A stretch of 64,000 nt of DNA, from contig NZ_BMFJ01000001.1 in NCBI RefSeq assembly GCF_014638275.1, positions 806,001-870,000 on the forward strand, written 5' to 3'. This document shows, in pieces, positions 51,336-60,473 of this stretch. The translations under genes were made by a program, and so were the position numbers. The notes beneath the pieces were generated by a model, which was given only the letters and a program-made list of their open reading frames with translations, ran no database searches and was not told the origin of the DNA. Source of the DNA: Primorskyibacter flagellatus. Lineage in GTDB: Bacteria > Pseudomonadota > Alphaproteobacteria > Rhodobacterales > Rhodobacteraceae. Each line of letters begins with the position of its first letter. The stretch's first letter is position 1.

Positions 51336-52724
51336 TTACCGCGCCTCCCGCACTCCGCGCGCTGCCCCTCCGGCCATCAGAGCCAGCACAACGGCGGCAC
51401 CCCAGACCGCCAGCACCGACGCGGCCTCTGTTCCGATCCGTTCCGTCAGTCCGCTGACCCCGGCGATCCAGCCGGTCAGCCCGGCGCCGACCGCGAACCC
51501 TGTCGTCTGCAGGGTTGGCAGGAAGGAGGAGACGCGGGCGCGGTCGGTCTCCTCGGTCAGGCGCATGACGACTTCGGACACCGGGCCCCAGACAAGTCCG
51601 AAGGCGACGCCGCAGAGAGCGTGGCCAAGCACCACCAGCGGCAGGGTCGCCGTCCCGAGGCCGAGGCCGGTCAGCGCAAGACCGGCCGCCTGTACAAACG
51701 GCCCGTGGCGCAGGATGCGGGAGCGGGTGTCGACGTTCCAGCCGCCGACGATCATGGCGGTGCCGCTCCAGGACAGGGCCAGCGCGATCAGGATCCAGCC
51801 GGTCCAGATCGGGGAGAGGTCGAAGACCGCGCCCAGGGACAGCGCCAGGAAGACAGAGGACGCCGCCTGCGCCACCGGCATCAGGAAGTTGGTCCAGGCG
51901 GCGAGGCCGAGCGGGGTCGGGGTGAAGAAGCCCTCCGGGAAGAACGGGGTGCGGCGGATGCGGTCGGTGCGGAAGGCCAGCGCGAACAGCCCCAGGCCTA
52001 GCGGGATCGCCAGCCCGGGCCATGTCGAACCGGGCAGGGCGGAGGGCAGGGCGAAGGCCAGGGTGCCGAGCAGGGCGATGACCACGGGCAGGCCGGCGGG
52101 GCGGCGGCTGGCGGGGTCCTCGGCACCGGCGCGGGGCAGGACGGCCGGAACGGTGGCGAAGAACACCAGCACCAGCGGCAGGCAGACCAGCATCGCCGCG
52201 CGCCAGCCGAACAGCTCTGTCGCGTAGCCCCCGGCCAGCGGTCCGATACCGGCGGCCAGCGCCCAGACCACCGCCTCGACCGAAAAGACCCGCGCGACCA
52301 GATCGGACCGGATCAACTGCGGGATCATGCCGTAACAAAGCGCCACGATGATCCCGTCCGACAGGCCCTGCAGGCTGCGGCCCAGGGCAAACACCCAGCC
52401 CGATCCGGCCAGCGCGGTCAGAAGGACGCCGGTCAGGAAGACCGTGGCCCCCGCCAGCCCGGTGCGCCGCGCGCCGAGCCGCGCGCGCAGGGCGGCAGAG
52501 ACAAGGCCCCCGGTCACCACGCCGATGAAGAACAGCGCATAGGCCAGCGGCAGACGGGCCAGAGCGCCGAGATCGGCATAGGCCACGGGAATGGTGGCCG
52601 CGATGGACAGATCGTTGAACGCATGCATGCCGACGCCGGAGGAGATCAGCATGACCGGCCCGCGCTGACCGGGAGAGAGCAGCACCTTCCAGGTGGCGGG
52701 CGGGGGAATGTCGGTGGCAGTCAC
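51336..52724 (-). CDS. MFS transporter
   Basis: A 462-residue inner-membrane protein with about 14 hydrophobic segments, suggesting the 14-TM DHA2-like group. Helix 1 begins GPVMLISSGVGMHAFNDLSIAATIPVAYADLG; loop 2-3 is ALRARLGARRTGLAG; the motif FGWRAAMLVCLPLVLVFF is at helix 6. The substrate is unknown; drug or metabolite efflux is possible. GTG start at 52724. Convergent with lon. Confidence 0.85.
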   Translation of the reverse strand: MTATDIPPPATWKVLLSPGQRGPVMLISSGVGMHAFNDLSIAATIPVAYADLGALARLPLAYALFFIGVVTGGLVSAALRARLGARRTGLAGATVFLTGVLLTALAGSGWVFALGRSLQGLSDGIIVALCYGMIPQLIRSDLVARVFSVEAVVWALAAGIGPLAGGYATELFGWRAAMLVCLPLVLVFFATVPAVLPRAGAEDPASRRPAGLPVVIALLGTLAFALPSALPGSTWPGLAIPLGLGLFALAFRTDRIRRTPFFPEGFFTPTPLGLAAWTNFLMPVAQAASSVFLALSLGAVFDLSPIWTGWILIALALSWSGTAMIVGGWNVDTRSRILRHGPFVQAAGLALTGLGLGTATLPLVVLGHALCGVAFGLVWGPVSEVVMRLTEETDRARVSSFLPTLQTTGFAVGAGLTGWIAGVSGLTERIGTEAASVLAVWGAAVVLALMAGGAARGVREAR

Positions 52725-52862
52725 GTGGCGGGTCTCCGGTTGGTCCTGGCGCAGGGTGCGGGTTCAACCATGGTTGAGGTCAAGAGGAAAGATCGGCACA
52801 ACTGGCGGTGGTTCGACGGATCCGCTAGGGTCCCGACACATCCCCTCAGGAGCAGGCACACC

Positions 52863-53285
52863 ATGACCAGCGATACAGACGACAGCTACCCGGCACAGGG
52901 CCAGGCCGCCGCGGCCGCGCGAAAGGCCGCGAAGGCGGCGGCGCGGGCGGCAGGCGCGCCGGTGGCGGCGCTGCCCCCGGTCCAGGACGTGACGGAGGAA
53001 GGTCCCGGCCCGCTGAAGCTGCGCGATGTTCTGGATGCGGTGGCAGAGCGGAGCGAGACCAAGCGCGGCGATGCCAAACCGGTGATCGAGGCCGCTCTGG
53101 CGGTGATCGGCGAGGCGCTGGCGGCGGAACGGGAGCTGTCGCTGCCGGGCTTCGGCAAGCTGAAGATCAAGCGCAGCAAGACGCAGGGAGACCGCCGCGT
53201 GATCGAGGCGCGGATCCGTCAGGACATCTCTCCCGCTGACGCCGGGTCGGGTGGCAATGATGGGGTTGCGGAACAGGACGACTGA
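52863..53285 (+). CDS. HU/IHF-like DNA-binding protein with Ala-rich N-terminal extension
   Basis: A 140-residue protein. Residues 13-35 are Ala/Lys-rich (AAAARKAAKAAARAAG), resembling a histone-like tail. Residues 50-125 have the HU fold pattern: LKLRDVLDAVAERSETKRGDAKPVIEAALAVIGEALAAERELSLPGFGKLKIKRSK, and the DNA-binding arm region RRVIEARIR. The usual PxxxK proline loop is not obvious, so it is a divergent member. ATG at 52863 after AGGAGCAGGCAC. A tRNA gene follows 19 bases later. Confidence 0.8.
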   Translation: MTSDTDDSYPAQGQAAAAARKAAKAAARAAGAPVAALPPVQDVTEEGPGPLKLRDVLDAVAERSETKRGDAKPVIEAALAVIGEALAAERELSLPGFGKLKIKRSKTQGDRRVIEARIRQDISPADAGSGGNDGVAEQDD

Positions 53286-53304
53286 GGGTAAAGACCCGCC
53301 CTAC

Positions 53305-53379
53305 GGGTGATTAGCTCAGTGGTAGAGCGCTTCGTTCACATCGAAGATGTCAGGGGTTCAAATCCCTTATCACCCACCA
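53305..53379 (+). tRNA. tRNA-Val (anticodon CAC)
   Basis: A complete cloverleaf: acceptor GGGTGAT/ATCACCC, D arm GCTC...GAGC, anticodon arm CTTCG/CGAAG with loop TTCACAT (anticodon CAC), T arm AGGGG/CCCTT with TTCAAAT, and a genome-encoded 3' CCA. 75 bases. Confidence 0.96.
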
Positions 53380-53989
53380 CTTCCCTTTCGCTGAAAGGGG
53401 GGACGGCGCTCCCAAATTGCACTGTTCGGCAGAGGTTTTGCCTGAAACTGTGAGAGCAGGTTCGGGCGAGGCGGTATATGAGCGTGCCTGACGCCTTGGA
53501 CACGGTAGTTCGGGCATTCTCCCCGGCGTCGCGGTCCGACTGGGGGATAGGACGGCGGGGGATCCTCGGATCAAGTCCGAGGATGACGGCGGCTCGAAGG
53601 CGATGGTTGGACGTGCAATCCGGCTGATAGTCCTGTTGATGCATTTTGTCGGATGGGTCGGTTGTGGGGGTCTCGGAGATACGGGGATGGCGGGCTGAAG
53701 CCCGCCCTGCGAATGCCTCTCCGTTTCACCGGTGACCGTCATGCTCGGACTTGATCCGGGGTTCTCCTGACATGGCTTCCTCGGTTGAACTTCAATGATG
53801 ACCGCCTCCGCAGCAACGGCCCGCATCTGGTTGTGCCCACTCCCGCGCCTAAAATTTCACCGCTCCGATCAATATCCGGGCATCACCGCTGCCTGTCATC
53901 GCCGATCCCATTGAGGCGCCGCGTCGGTCCGGCGCATCCTCGGACCGCGCATCGCAGATGCGGACCCATTTCAAAGACAGGTGACACCC
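53380..53989. other. Gene-free region upstream of an ABC operon
   Basis: No credible gene; several frames translate repeats. It contains CTCGG-type palindromes at 53559-53589 and 53737-53771 and a GGCGGGC-TGAA-GCCCGCC hairpin at 53687. The promoter of the downstream ABC operon probably lies between about 53840 and 53980, but no element is clear. Confidence 0.5.
53559..53771. repeat. CTCGG palindromes and TGAAGCCC hairpin cluster
   Basis: GATCCTCGGATCAAGTCCGA at 53561 (with GGATGACGG after) and the reverse unit GTCATGCTCGGACTTGATCC at 53738 are of the alphaproteobacterial palindrome type. Between them GGCGGGC/GCCCGCC (53687-53704) forms a hairpin with a TGAA loop. Confidence 0.65.
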
Positions 53990-55000
53990 GTGCTCGACCG
54001 ACTGATCCCGACCGCCCTTGCCGCCACGCTTGCCCTTGCCGGGGCCGCGACCGCCCAGACCAAGGTGGGCTTTGCGCTCGACTGGAAATTCGAAGGCCCC
54101 GCCGCGCCGTATTTCATCGCCATGGACGAAGGTCATTATGCGGCCGAGGGGCTGGAGGTCGAGATGATCGAAGGCGCCGGGTCGCTCGACGCGATCCCGA
54201 AAGTGGCAACCGGGGCCTATCCCTTCGGCTTTGCCGACATCAATTCGCTGATGCGGTTCGTCGATCAGAACCCCGGCGCGCCTGTGATCGCCATCATGAT
54301 GATGTATGACAAGCCGCCGTTCGCGGTGGTCGGGCGCAAATCGCTTGGCATCGAGAAACCCGCCGACCTGGAGGGCAAGGTGCTGGGCGCGCCGCCGCCG
54401 GACGGAGCCTGGGCGCAGTTCCCGATCTTTGCCGCCGAAACGGGACTGGACGTCGGCAAGATCACCGTCGAACCCGTCGGGTTCCCGACGCGCGAACCGA
54501 TGCTGGCCGAGGGCAAGGTGGCCGCGGTGACCGGCTATTCCTTCTCCTCCACGCTGAATGCAAAGCGGCTTGGCGTGCCGGCGGATGACCTCTCGGTGCT
54601 GCTTATGGCGGACTACGGTCTGGCGCTTTACGGGAACGCGGTGATCGTGAATACCGAATTCGCCGCCGCCAACCCGGAGCTGGTGAAGGGCTTCGTCAAG
54701 GCGACCGCCATGGGCTGGAAGACGGCGATTGCCGATCCGATGGCGGCGATGGAGTACCTCGTGAAGCGCAACCCCGCCGCGGACAAGGCATTTGAGGCGG
54801 AGCGGCTGTCGATGGTCATCGATGACAACGTCATCACGGACTACACCACGGCGAACGGTATCGGCGGGATCGACATGGACCGCATGGCCACCGCGATCGA
54901 ACAGACCAAGGCGGTCTACGAGTTCAAGGCAGAGCCGGACATGGCGCTCTACTTCGACGGCAGCTACCTGCCCGAGGCGTCCGAGCTGATGATGAAGTGA
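53990..55000 (+). CDS. ABC transporter substrate-binding protein (TauA/THI5-like)
   Basis: A 336-residue periplasmic protein. The signal peptide LIPTALAATLALAGAATAQ is followed by VGFALDWKFEGPAAPYFIAMDEGHYAAEGLEVEMIEGAGSLDAIPKVATGAYPFGFADI, the family pattern for nitrate/sulfonate/pyrimidine-precursor binding proteins. The ligand is unknown. I chose GTG at 53990 because AGGTGA lies 5 bases before; GTG at 53981 is an alternative. First gene of a three-gene ABC operon. Confidence 0.88.
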   Translation: MLDRLIPTALAATLALAGAATAQTKVGFALDWKFEGPAAPYFIAMDEGHYAAEGLEVEMIEGAGSLDAIPKVATGAYPFGFADINSLMRFVDQNPGAPVIAIMMMYDKPPFAVVGRKSLGIEKPADLEGKVLGAPPPDGAWAQFPIFAAETGLDVGKITVEPVGFPTREPMLAEGKVAAVTGYSFSSTLNAKRLGVPADDLSVLLMADYGLALYGNAVIVNTEFAAANPELVKGFVKATAMGWKTAIADPMAAMEYLVKRNPAADKAFEAERLSMVIDDNVITDYTTANGIGGIDMDRMATAIEQTKAVYEFKAEPDMALYFDGSYLPEASELMMK

Positions 55001-55045
55001 TCGGTCGGGCCCCGGCCGGATGTGCCGGGGCCAGCCTGCACGCCC

Positions 55046-55849
55046 ATGACAGACCTTATCGAGATCAAGGGCGTCACCCACGCCTACAAGACCCCGAACG
55101 GCCCCCTGCCGGTGCTCGACAACCTCACGCTGTCGGTGCCGGAGGGAGAGTTCGCGGCGGTCGTCGGCCCCTCGGGCTGTGGCAAGTCCACGCTCACGCG
55201 GCTGGTGGCGGGCCTGATGAAACCCGACACGGGCGAGGTCTGGCTGCACGGAGAGCGTGTGAAGTCCCCGCGCAAGACAGTCGGCATGGCCTTCCAGAAC
55301 CCGGTGATGCTGGAATGGCGGACGATCCTGCAGAACGTCATTCTGCCGCTTGAGATCGTCGCACCGTCGATGTCGCAGCCTGACCGGAAGGCGCGGGCGA
55401 TGGAGCTTCTGCAGCTGGTCGGGCTGGACGGGTTCCAGGACAAGCGGCCGTCGGAACTCTCGGGGGGGATGCGACAGCGCGCCTCGCTGTGCCGGGCGAT
55501 CGTTCACAAACCGGACGTTCTGATCATGGACGAACCCTTCGGCGCGCTGGACGCCTTCACGCGGGAGGACCTCTGGCAGACCATGCATGCCCTGCGCGCG
55601 AAAGAGCCGTTCACCGCCGTTCTGATCACCCATGACCTGCGTGAATCGGTCTACCTTGGCGATCAGGTAATCGTTCTGTCCGGGCGGCCCGCGACGACGC
55701 AGTTCGTGCTGGACGTGGACTATCCCGGCGGGGCAGGGCTGCGACAGCTGGAAGGGCTTTATACTCCGGAATGCGCGGCCATGCTGGCGACGCTCAGGGA
55801 ACAGATCCAGATTGCGCAGGGGCGGCAGCCCGGTCCGGCGGTGCACTGA
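55046..55849 (+). CDS. ABC transporter ATP-binding protein (TauB/SsuB-like)
   Basis: A 267-residue nucleotide-binding subunit with Walker A GPSGCGKS at 41-48, signature LSGGMRQRASLCRAI, Walker B VLIMDEPFGALD and switch His in LITHDLRESVYL. ATG at 55046, 45 bases after the binding-protein stop. The stop overlaps the permease start (TGATG). Confidence 0.93.
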   Translation: MTDLIEIKGVTHAYKTPNGPLPVLDNLTLSVPEGEFAAVVGPSGCGKSTLTRLVAGLMKPDTGEVWLHGERVKSPRKTVGMAFQNPVMLEWRTILQNVILPLEIVAPSMSQPDRKARAMELLQLVGLDGFQDKRPSELSGGMRQRASLCRAIVHKPDVLIMDEPFGALDAFTREDLWQTMHALRAKEPFTAVLITHDLRESVYLGDQVIVLSGRPATTQFVLDVDYPGGAGLRQLEGLYTPECAAMLATLREQIQIAQGRQPGPAVH

Positions 55850-56613
55850 TGCGGATGGTGCAGAAGATCGGCGTGCCGGTTCTGGCCATGGCGCTGTTCG
55901 TGGCCTTCTGGGAATTCCTTGTCTGGGTGAACAACTGGCCGGATTACGTCATGGCCTCTCCCTCCGACCTGCCGGAAGCCTATGCGCGGTTCTGGAAGCT
56001 GTTCCTGATCGGCGGCTGGCAGACGCTCTGGCGGACGCTGGCGGGGCTGGGGCTGGCGGTGATCTTCGGGATGCTGCTAGGCATGGTGATGGGGTTCTCG
56101 CGGATCGCGCGTGACGGGCTCTATCCGCTGCTCGTGGGGTTCAACGCGATCCCCAAGGCGACGCTGGTGCCGGTGCTGGCGCTGCTGTTCGTCGGGCAGC
56201 ACAACTTCAACACCGTGATGATGGCCTTCCTCATCTCCTTCTTCCCGATTGCCGTGTCGGTTGGCATCGGCCTGTCGACGCTGGAGCCGGAATACCGCGA
56301 CATCCTCCGCTCACTCGGCGCGTCGCGCTTCACGATCTTCCGCAAGATCGCGCTGCCCAAGACCCTGCCCGAATTCTTCGGCGCGCTGAAGGTGTCGGTC
56401 ACGCTGGCGTTCATCGGCACCAACCTTGTCGAAATCATTTCTCCGCACGGGCGGGGGCTTGGCGCGCTGTTCCAGTCGGGGCAGATCAATTCCAACTATC
56501 CGCTGATGTTCGCGGTTCTGATCGCGCTCGCCCTGCTTGGCATCCTGCTTTACTACGGTGTCGTCGCGCTTGAACGCATCTTCGCGGGATGGGCCGAACG
56601 GCCGCAACAGTAG
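55849..56613 (+). CDS. ABC transporter permease (TauC/SsuC-like)
   Basis: A 254-residue inner-membrane permease with six helices; first LAMALFVAFWEFLVWV. EAA-type loop ILRSLGASRFTIFRKIALPKTLPEFF near 155-180. ATG overlaps the ATPase stop by one base. Ends about 100 bases before the GH13 gene, which may be cotranscribed. Confidence 0.92.
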   Translation: MRMVQKIGVPVLAMALFVAFWEFLVWVNNWPDYVMASPSDLPEAYARFWKLFLIGGWQTLWRTLAGLGLAVIFGMLLGMVMGFSRIARDGLYPLLVGFNAIPKATLVPVLALLFVGQHNFNTVMMAFLISFFPIAVSVGIGLSTLEPEYRDILRSLGASRFTIFRKIALPKTLPEFFGALKVSVTLAFIGTNLVEIISPHGRGLGALFQSGQINSNYPLMFAVLIALALLGILLYYGVVALERIFAGWAERPQQ

Positions 56614-56714
56614 CCGGGTTTTGCCGCATCGCGGCGGGACAGGCCGGGCGGGGGCGTTTGTGCCCTTGTCCCCGGCCCCCCGATCTGGAAACTGAGGGAA
56701 ACCTCCGAGGCCCC

Positions 56715-58460
56715 ATGCAAGAGATCGACGCCACCTTCCGCGCCCGCCTGCTGACCCTGATCGGCCAGATCTACCCGCGTGAGGACGCCATTTCCCTTGC
56801 CGTCCGCATCGAACAGGCCTTCTGGCCCGAAGGAACCACGCACCGCCGCCGGGGCCGGGTACCGGGCAACCGGCAGTGGTCCGAACGGGACGCGCTGGTC
56901 ATCACCTACGGAAACTCCATCGTGGACGGGCAGCACAAGCCGCTCGATCTGTTGCGGGACTTCCTGCACAGCGAACTGGCCGGGGTGGTGAACGGGGTGC
57001 ATATCCTGCCGTTCTTTCCCTACACCTCGGACGACGGGTTTGCCGTGACGGACTACCGTGCGGTGAACCCTGTTCTGGGCGACTGGGCCGACATCAAGCG
57101 GATCGGGTCGGAATTCCTGCTGATGTCGGACCTCGTGCTGAACCATGTCTCGTCGCAGTCGACATGGTTTTCAGAGTATCTTCAGGGGCACGAGCCCTAC
57201 GACGGGTTCTTTTTCGAGGCCTCGCCGGAGGACGATCTGTCCACCGTCGTCCGCCCCCGCACCAGCCCGTTGCTGCGGGAGGTCGAGACCTCGCGCGGGC
57301 CGCGCCATGTGTGGTGCACCTTCAGCCACGACCAGATCGATCTCGACTTCTCCAACCCCGAGGTGCTGCTGGAATTCCTGCGGGTCATGCGGCTGCACAT
57401 CGACAACGGGGTGCGGATCCTGCGGCTCGACGCGGTGGCCTTCATCTGGAAGGAGATCGGAACAAAGTCGATCCACATGCCGCAGACCCATGCCATCGTC
57501 CGGCTGATGCGGCTGCTGGCGGATTTCGCGACCGAACCGCTCATTCTGCTGACGGAAACCAATGTCCCGAATGCCGAGAACCTGAGCTACTTCGGCAATA
57601 GGAACGAGGCGCACGCGGTCTACAACTTCACCCTGCCGCCGCTGGTGCTGCATGCGATGATGGCCGGGACGGCGAAGAACCTGATCCGCTGGCAGGGCTC
57701 CATGCCGCCCGCGCAGCTTGGGTGCGCCTACCTGAATTTCACCGCTTCTCACGACGGGGTCGGGATGCGGCCGGCGGAGGGCATCCTGAAGCCGGAGGAA
57801 ACGGCGGAGGTGATCGAGACCGTGCGCAGGTTCGGCGGTCTGGTGTCGATGCGCGCGTTGCCGGGGGGCGGGGAGAGCCCGTATGAGCTGAACATCACCT
57901 GGTTCGAGGCGATGAAGGGCACGTTCGCGGGCGAGGATGCGCATCAGATCGAACGGTTTCTGGCCTCGCAGACGCTGGTCATGGCGTTGGAGGGGATCCC
58001 GGCCTTTTACATCCACTCCCTTCTGGCCACGCCGAACGACTACGAGGGGGTGGAGAAATCCGGCCATAACCGCGCGATCAACCGGCACAGGTGGGATTAC
58101 GGCGCGCTGCAGGCCCGCCTGGACGACCCGAAGACCCCGCAGCACATCGTGCTGGAAGAGATGAAGCGCCGCATCGACATCCGTCGCCGCCAGCGCGCGT
58201 TCCATCCGAACGCAACGCAGTTCACGCTGCAGCTGGACCACCGGATCTTCGGTCTCTGGCGGCAGAGCCTCGACCGCGATCAGTCGGTGTTTGCCTTGCA
58301 CAACGTGTCGGCAGACCATGTGGAAATCGACCCTTTCGCCATCAACCTGATCGAGGGCGAGGACTGGGTCGACCTGATCTCGGGCCGGTCGGTCGACCCG
58401 GCGCTGCCGGCGATCAGCTTTGCGCCCTATGAATGCCAGTGGATCACCAACCGGGCCTGA
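56715..58460 (+). CDS. GH13 sucrose phosphorylase-like enzyme, possibly glucosylglycerate phosphorylase
   Basis: A 581-residue alpha-amylase-superfamily protein of the GH13_18 phosphorylase type. The barrel motifs are VNGVHILPFFPYTSDDGFAV and YDGFFFEA. The nucleophile D239 is in ILRLDAVAFIWKE, acid/base E281 in LLTETNVPN, and transition-state Asp in FTASHDGVGMRP. The family reversibly phosphorolyses sucrose, sucrose-6-phosphate or glucosylglycerate. The GpgS-like/MpgP-like pair 2 kb away makes glucosylglycerate the more attractive substrate, but this is inference. ATG at 56715 follows GGAAACCTCCGAGG; the upstream open frame is not coding. Confidence 0.85.
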   Translation: MQEIDATFRARLLTLIGQIYPREDAISLAVRIEQAFWPEGTTHRRRGRVPGNRQWSERDALVITYGNSIVDGQHKPLDLLRDFLHSELAGVVNGVHILPFFPYTSDDGFAVTDYRAVNPVLGDWADIKRIGSEFLLMSDLVLNHVSSQSTWFSEYLQGHEPYDGFFFEASPEDDLSTVVRPRTSPLLREVETSRGPRHVWCTFSHDQIDLDFSNPEVLLEFLRVMRLHIDNGVRILRLDAVAFIWKEIGTKSIHMPQTHAIVRLMRLLADFATEPLILLTETNVPNAENLSYFGNRNEAHAVYNFTLPPLVLHAMMAGTAKNLIRWQGSMPPAQLGCAYLNFTASHDGVGMRPAEGILKPEETAEVIETVRRFGGLVSMRALPGGGESPYELNITWFEAMKGTFAGEDAHQIERFLASQTLVMALEGIPAFYIHSLLATPNDYEGVEKSGHNRAINRHRWDYGALQARLDDPKTPQHIVLEEMKRRIDIRRRQRAFHPNATQFTLQLDHRIFGLWRQSLDRDQSVFALHNVSADHVEIDPFAINLIEGEDWVDLISGRSVDPALPAISFAPYECQWITNRA

Positions 58461-58564
58461 GGTGATACCGCGTTGACCCCGGTCGCAGCGGGTCCGGCGC
58501 GCCATCGGCTTGCCGAATTCCCCGCATTCCGCTTTCGCCCGGATACTCACGCTTTGACAGCCGC

Positions 58565-58579
58565 CTGACCTTGGGTCAG
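58565..58579. promoter_or_regulatory. Palindrome CTGACCTTGGGTCAG, candidate TetR operator
   Basis: Perfect arms CTGACC/GGTCAG around TTG, 65 bases before the TetR-gene start and 6 bases after a TTGACA (58554-58559) that could be a -35. Binding here would block the promoter. The size fits TetR-family operators. Confidence 0.45.
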
Positions 58580-58644
58580 CCTGCGCATGCAATTCGGACG
58601 GCGGGGGCATGCCCCGCGCCGCGTGAGGAGGGAGACGCGGGACC

Positions 58645-59283
58645 GTGACCAGCCGCAGCCAGTCGCCGGAGAAGAAGACCCAGATACTCGACGCCGCCGC
58701 CGCCCTTCTGGCGCGGGACGGGGTGCAGGCGCTGTCGTTCGAGAATGTCGCGCATGAGGCCGGGCTGTCACGGCAACTGCTGAGGTATTACTATTCCGAC
58801 ATGGACGTTCTGGTCGGCGACCTCTGCGACCATCTGTCGGGCGTGTACCAGCGACTGCTGATTTCCGGGATCGTCGATATCGGCCAGGTGGAGCGGCTGG
58901 ACTTCTTTCTCGATTTTTTCTTCGGCGTCGCGCAGGACCACCCGATGCCGGCAGAGCTTGAGACCTACGACGCCATGGTCGCCTATTCCGTCGGCTCGCC
59001 GCTGGTGCGGGAGAAGATGTGTGCGCAGTACCGGGTGCTTGGGCAGGTGATCGTGCATGAACTGGCGATTGCCCATCCATCACTGAAGGGGGCGGCCTGC
59101 GAAGAACTGTCATTCCTCTTCGTGTCGATGATGCATGCGCACTGGAGCTTCGTCGCCAGCCTCGGCCATTCCCGCGACCATAACCGGCTGGCGCGCAACG
59201 CCTTTGCCCGGCTGATCCGATCCTATCTCGACGATCCCGCGGGTGTCCCCGCGATGGAAAAACCCTGGTCGCGGGAGGCCTGA
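58645..59283 (+). CDS. TetR family regulator (BetI-like)
   Basis: A 212-residue regulator with the HTH TQILDAAAALLARDGVQALSFENVAHEAGLSRQLLRYYYSDMDVLVGDL and a helical C-terminal ligand domain. The core LSRQLLRYYYSD recalls BetI/RutR-like proteins. GTG at 58645 has GAGGAGGGA upstream. Possible targets are itself and the upstream GH13/ABC genes. The ligand is unknown. Confidence 0.85.
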   Translation: MTSRSQSPEKKTQILDAAAALLARDGVQALSFENVAHEAGLSRQLLRYYYSDMDVLVGDLCDHLSGVYQRLLISGIVDIGQVERLDFFLDFFFGVAQDHPMPAELETYDAMVAYSVGSPLVREKMCAQYRVLGQVIVHELAIAHPSLKGAACEELSFLFVSMMHAHWSFVASLGHSRDHNRLARNAFARLIRSYLDDPAGVPAMEKPWSREA

Positions 59284-59583
59284 ACGCCCGCTGTGCGCGG
59301 GCGATTCGGTCATGGTGAGAAGGGAAATGTGCGGAGGAGCGGTAGAAATCCCGCGAAGGCGCGTTTTTCATTTTGAAAAAATTGCTGCAGCGGTTGTGTC
59401 AGCGCAGTGAAGCGACGTCTTGAAAGACGCGTCATTCCGGGCGGGGTATCCCCGAAACATCCATTTTCGTTGTGAAAAATCCCGATTTTCGGATTTGACC
59501 GTGTTGCCCGGCCGCCGCTCAAATAGCGCATGTGCAAGTGTGTGATTGCGTCCCTGACGTCCTTTCAGACGGAGATATTTGAG
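59284..59583. other. AT-richer upstream region of the VPLPA-type gene
   Basis: About 300 bases of unusually low GC for this window. A TTGACC at 59497-59502 with TCAAAT 18 bases on (near 59521) may be the promoter. A small inverted repeat GACGTCTTG/AAGACGCGTC lies near 59412-59431. No gene seen. Confidence 0.35.
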
Positions 59584-60405
59584 ATGACCAAGAAACTACT
59601 CGGCCTCGCCCTTCTGCCTTTTCTGGCCTCCGGTGTGCAGGCTGCCACGTTCACCGCCTTTTCCAGCCTCGAAGACGGGATCGTGTCCATCGATTCCGAT
59701 ACCGGCACGGTGACCTCGATCGGGGGCGATTACACGGCGACCCTCACCACTGCCCTAAGCGGCATGGCCTACGACTCCAACGGCGTTCTCTGGGGGATTG
59801 CCGGGTCGCCGTTTGCCAACGTTTCCATCGGAACGATCGATCCGGCAACCGGGGACTACACCCTGATCGGCACCGACAACATCGGTTCGCTGAGCGGGGC
59901 GGCCTTCGGGCCGGACGACACGCTTTATTCGCGCGACGGCCGCAGCCCGCATGACGTCATTGCGTCGATCAGCAAGACCGATGCGGTGCCGACCTTCGTC
60001 GGCAGTTTCGGCGTGGCGGCGACGGTTGGCTTCGCGATGACCCTGGACGGGCTGTTCGGCTATTCGGTCAACGTCTTCACCGATGAGCTGCTGAGATACG
60101 ACTTCACGCTCGACACGACGACCACCATTGGCGTGACTTCGGCGGGGATTTCGGCGCTGGCTTTCGCGGGGTCCACGCTCTACGCGACGACGGATACGGG
60201 GACGGATTCCCTGATCTCCATCGACACCGGCACCGGGGCCGAACTGAGCCGGGTGGCGCTGTCCTCCGGCATCTTCACCAACATCAGGGCATTGGCGGCC
60301 GTTCCTGCAAGCGCACCCGCCATACCCGTGCCGGCAGCCGGCCTTCTGCTGCTGAGCGCGCTCGGGGGACTTTGCATCCGGCGGGGCAGACAGGCCCCCA
60401 AGTAA
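59584..60405 (+). CDS. VPLPA-type C-terminal sorting-domain protein
   Basis: A 273-residue exported protein. The signal peptide MTKKLLGLALLPFLASGVQA is followed by beta-propeller-like repeats of the form SLEDGIVSIDSDTGTVTSIG / GTIDPATGDYTLIG / SLISIDTGTGAELSRV. The C-terminal tail is IPVPAAGLLLLSALGGLCIRR followed by a basic end. The VPxPA sorting motif is a variant of VPLPA. ATG at 59584 has GGAG 9 bases upstream; an earlier ATG at 59530 lacks a signal-like start. Terminator at 60438. Confidence 0.87.
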   Translation: MTKKLLGLALLPFLASGVQAATFTAFSSLEDGIVSIDSDTGTVTSIGGDYTATLTTALSGMAYDSNGVLWGIAGSPFANVSIGTIDPATGDYTLIGTDNIGSLSGAAFGPDDTLYSRDGRSPHDVIASISKTDAVPTFVGSFGVAATVGFAMTLDGLFGYSVNVFTDELLRYDFTLDTTTTIGVTSAGISALAFAGSTLYATTDTGTDSLISIDTGTGAELSRVALSSGIFTNIRALAAVPASAPAIPVPAAGLLLLSALGGLCIRRGRQAPK

Positions 60406-60437
60406 TGTGGCGTCGCTGACCTGCAAGGTTCCTGACG

Positions 60438-60463
60438 GAAAGGGCGCCCCGCGGCGCCCTTTC
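60438..60463. terminator. Bidirectional terminator between convergent genes
   Basis: GAAAGGGCGCC pairs perfectly with GGCGCCCTTTC around CCGC (11 bp). The arms end in A and T tracts, so it can serve both the plus-strand VPLPA gene and the minus-strand glycosyltransferase gene. Confidence 0.8.
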
Positions 60464-60473
60464 TCGTGCCGGA

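Noticed and set aside
53350..53826. Minus-strand frame across the tRNA-Val(CAC) 3' region
   Set aside because: It begins in palindromic repeats and ends in a tRNA gene; no coding character.
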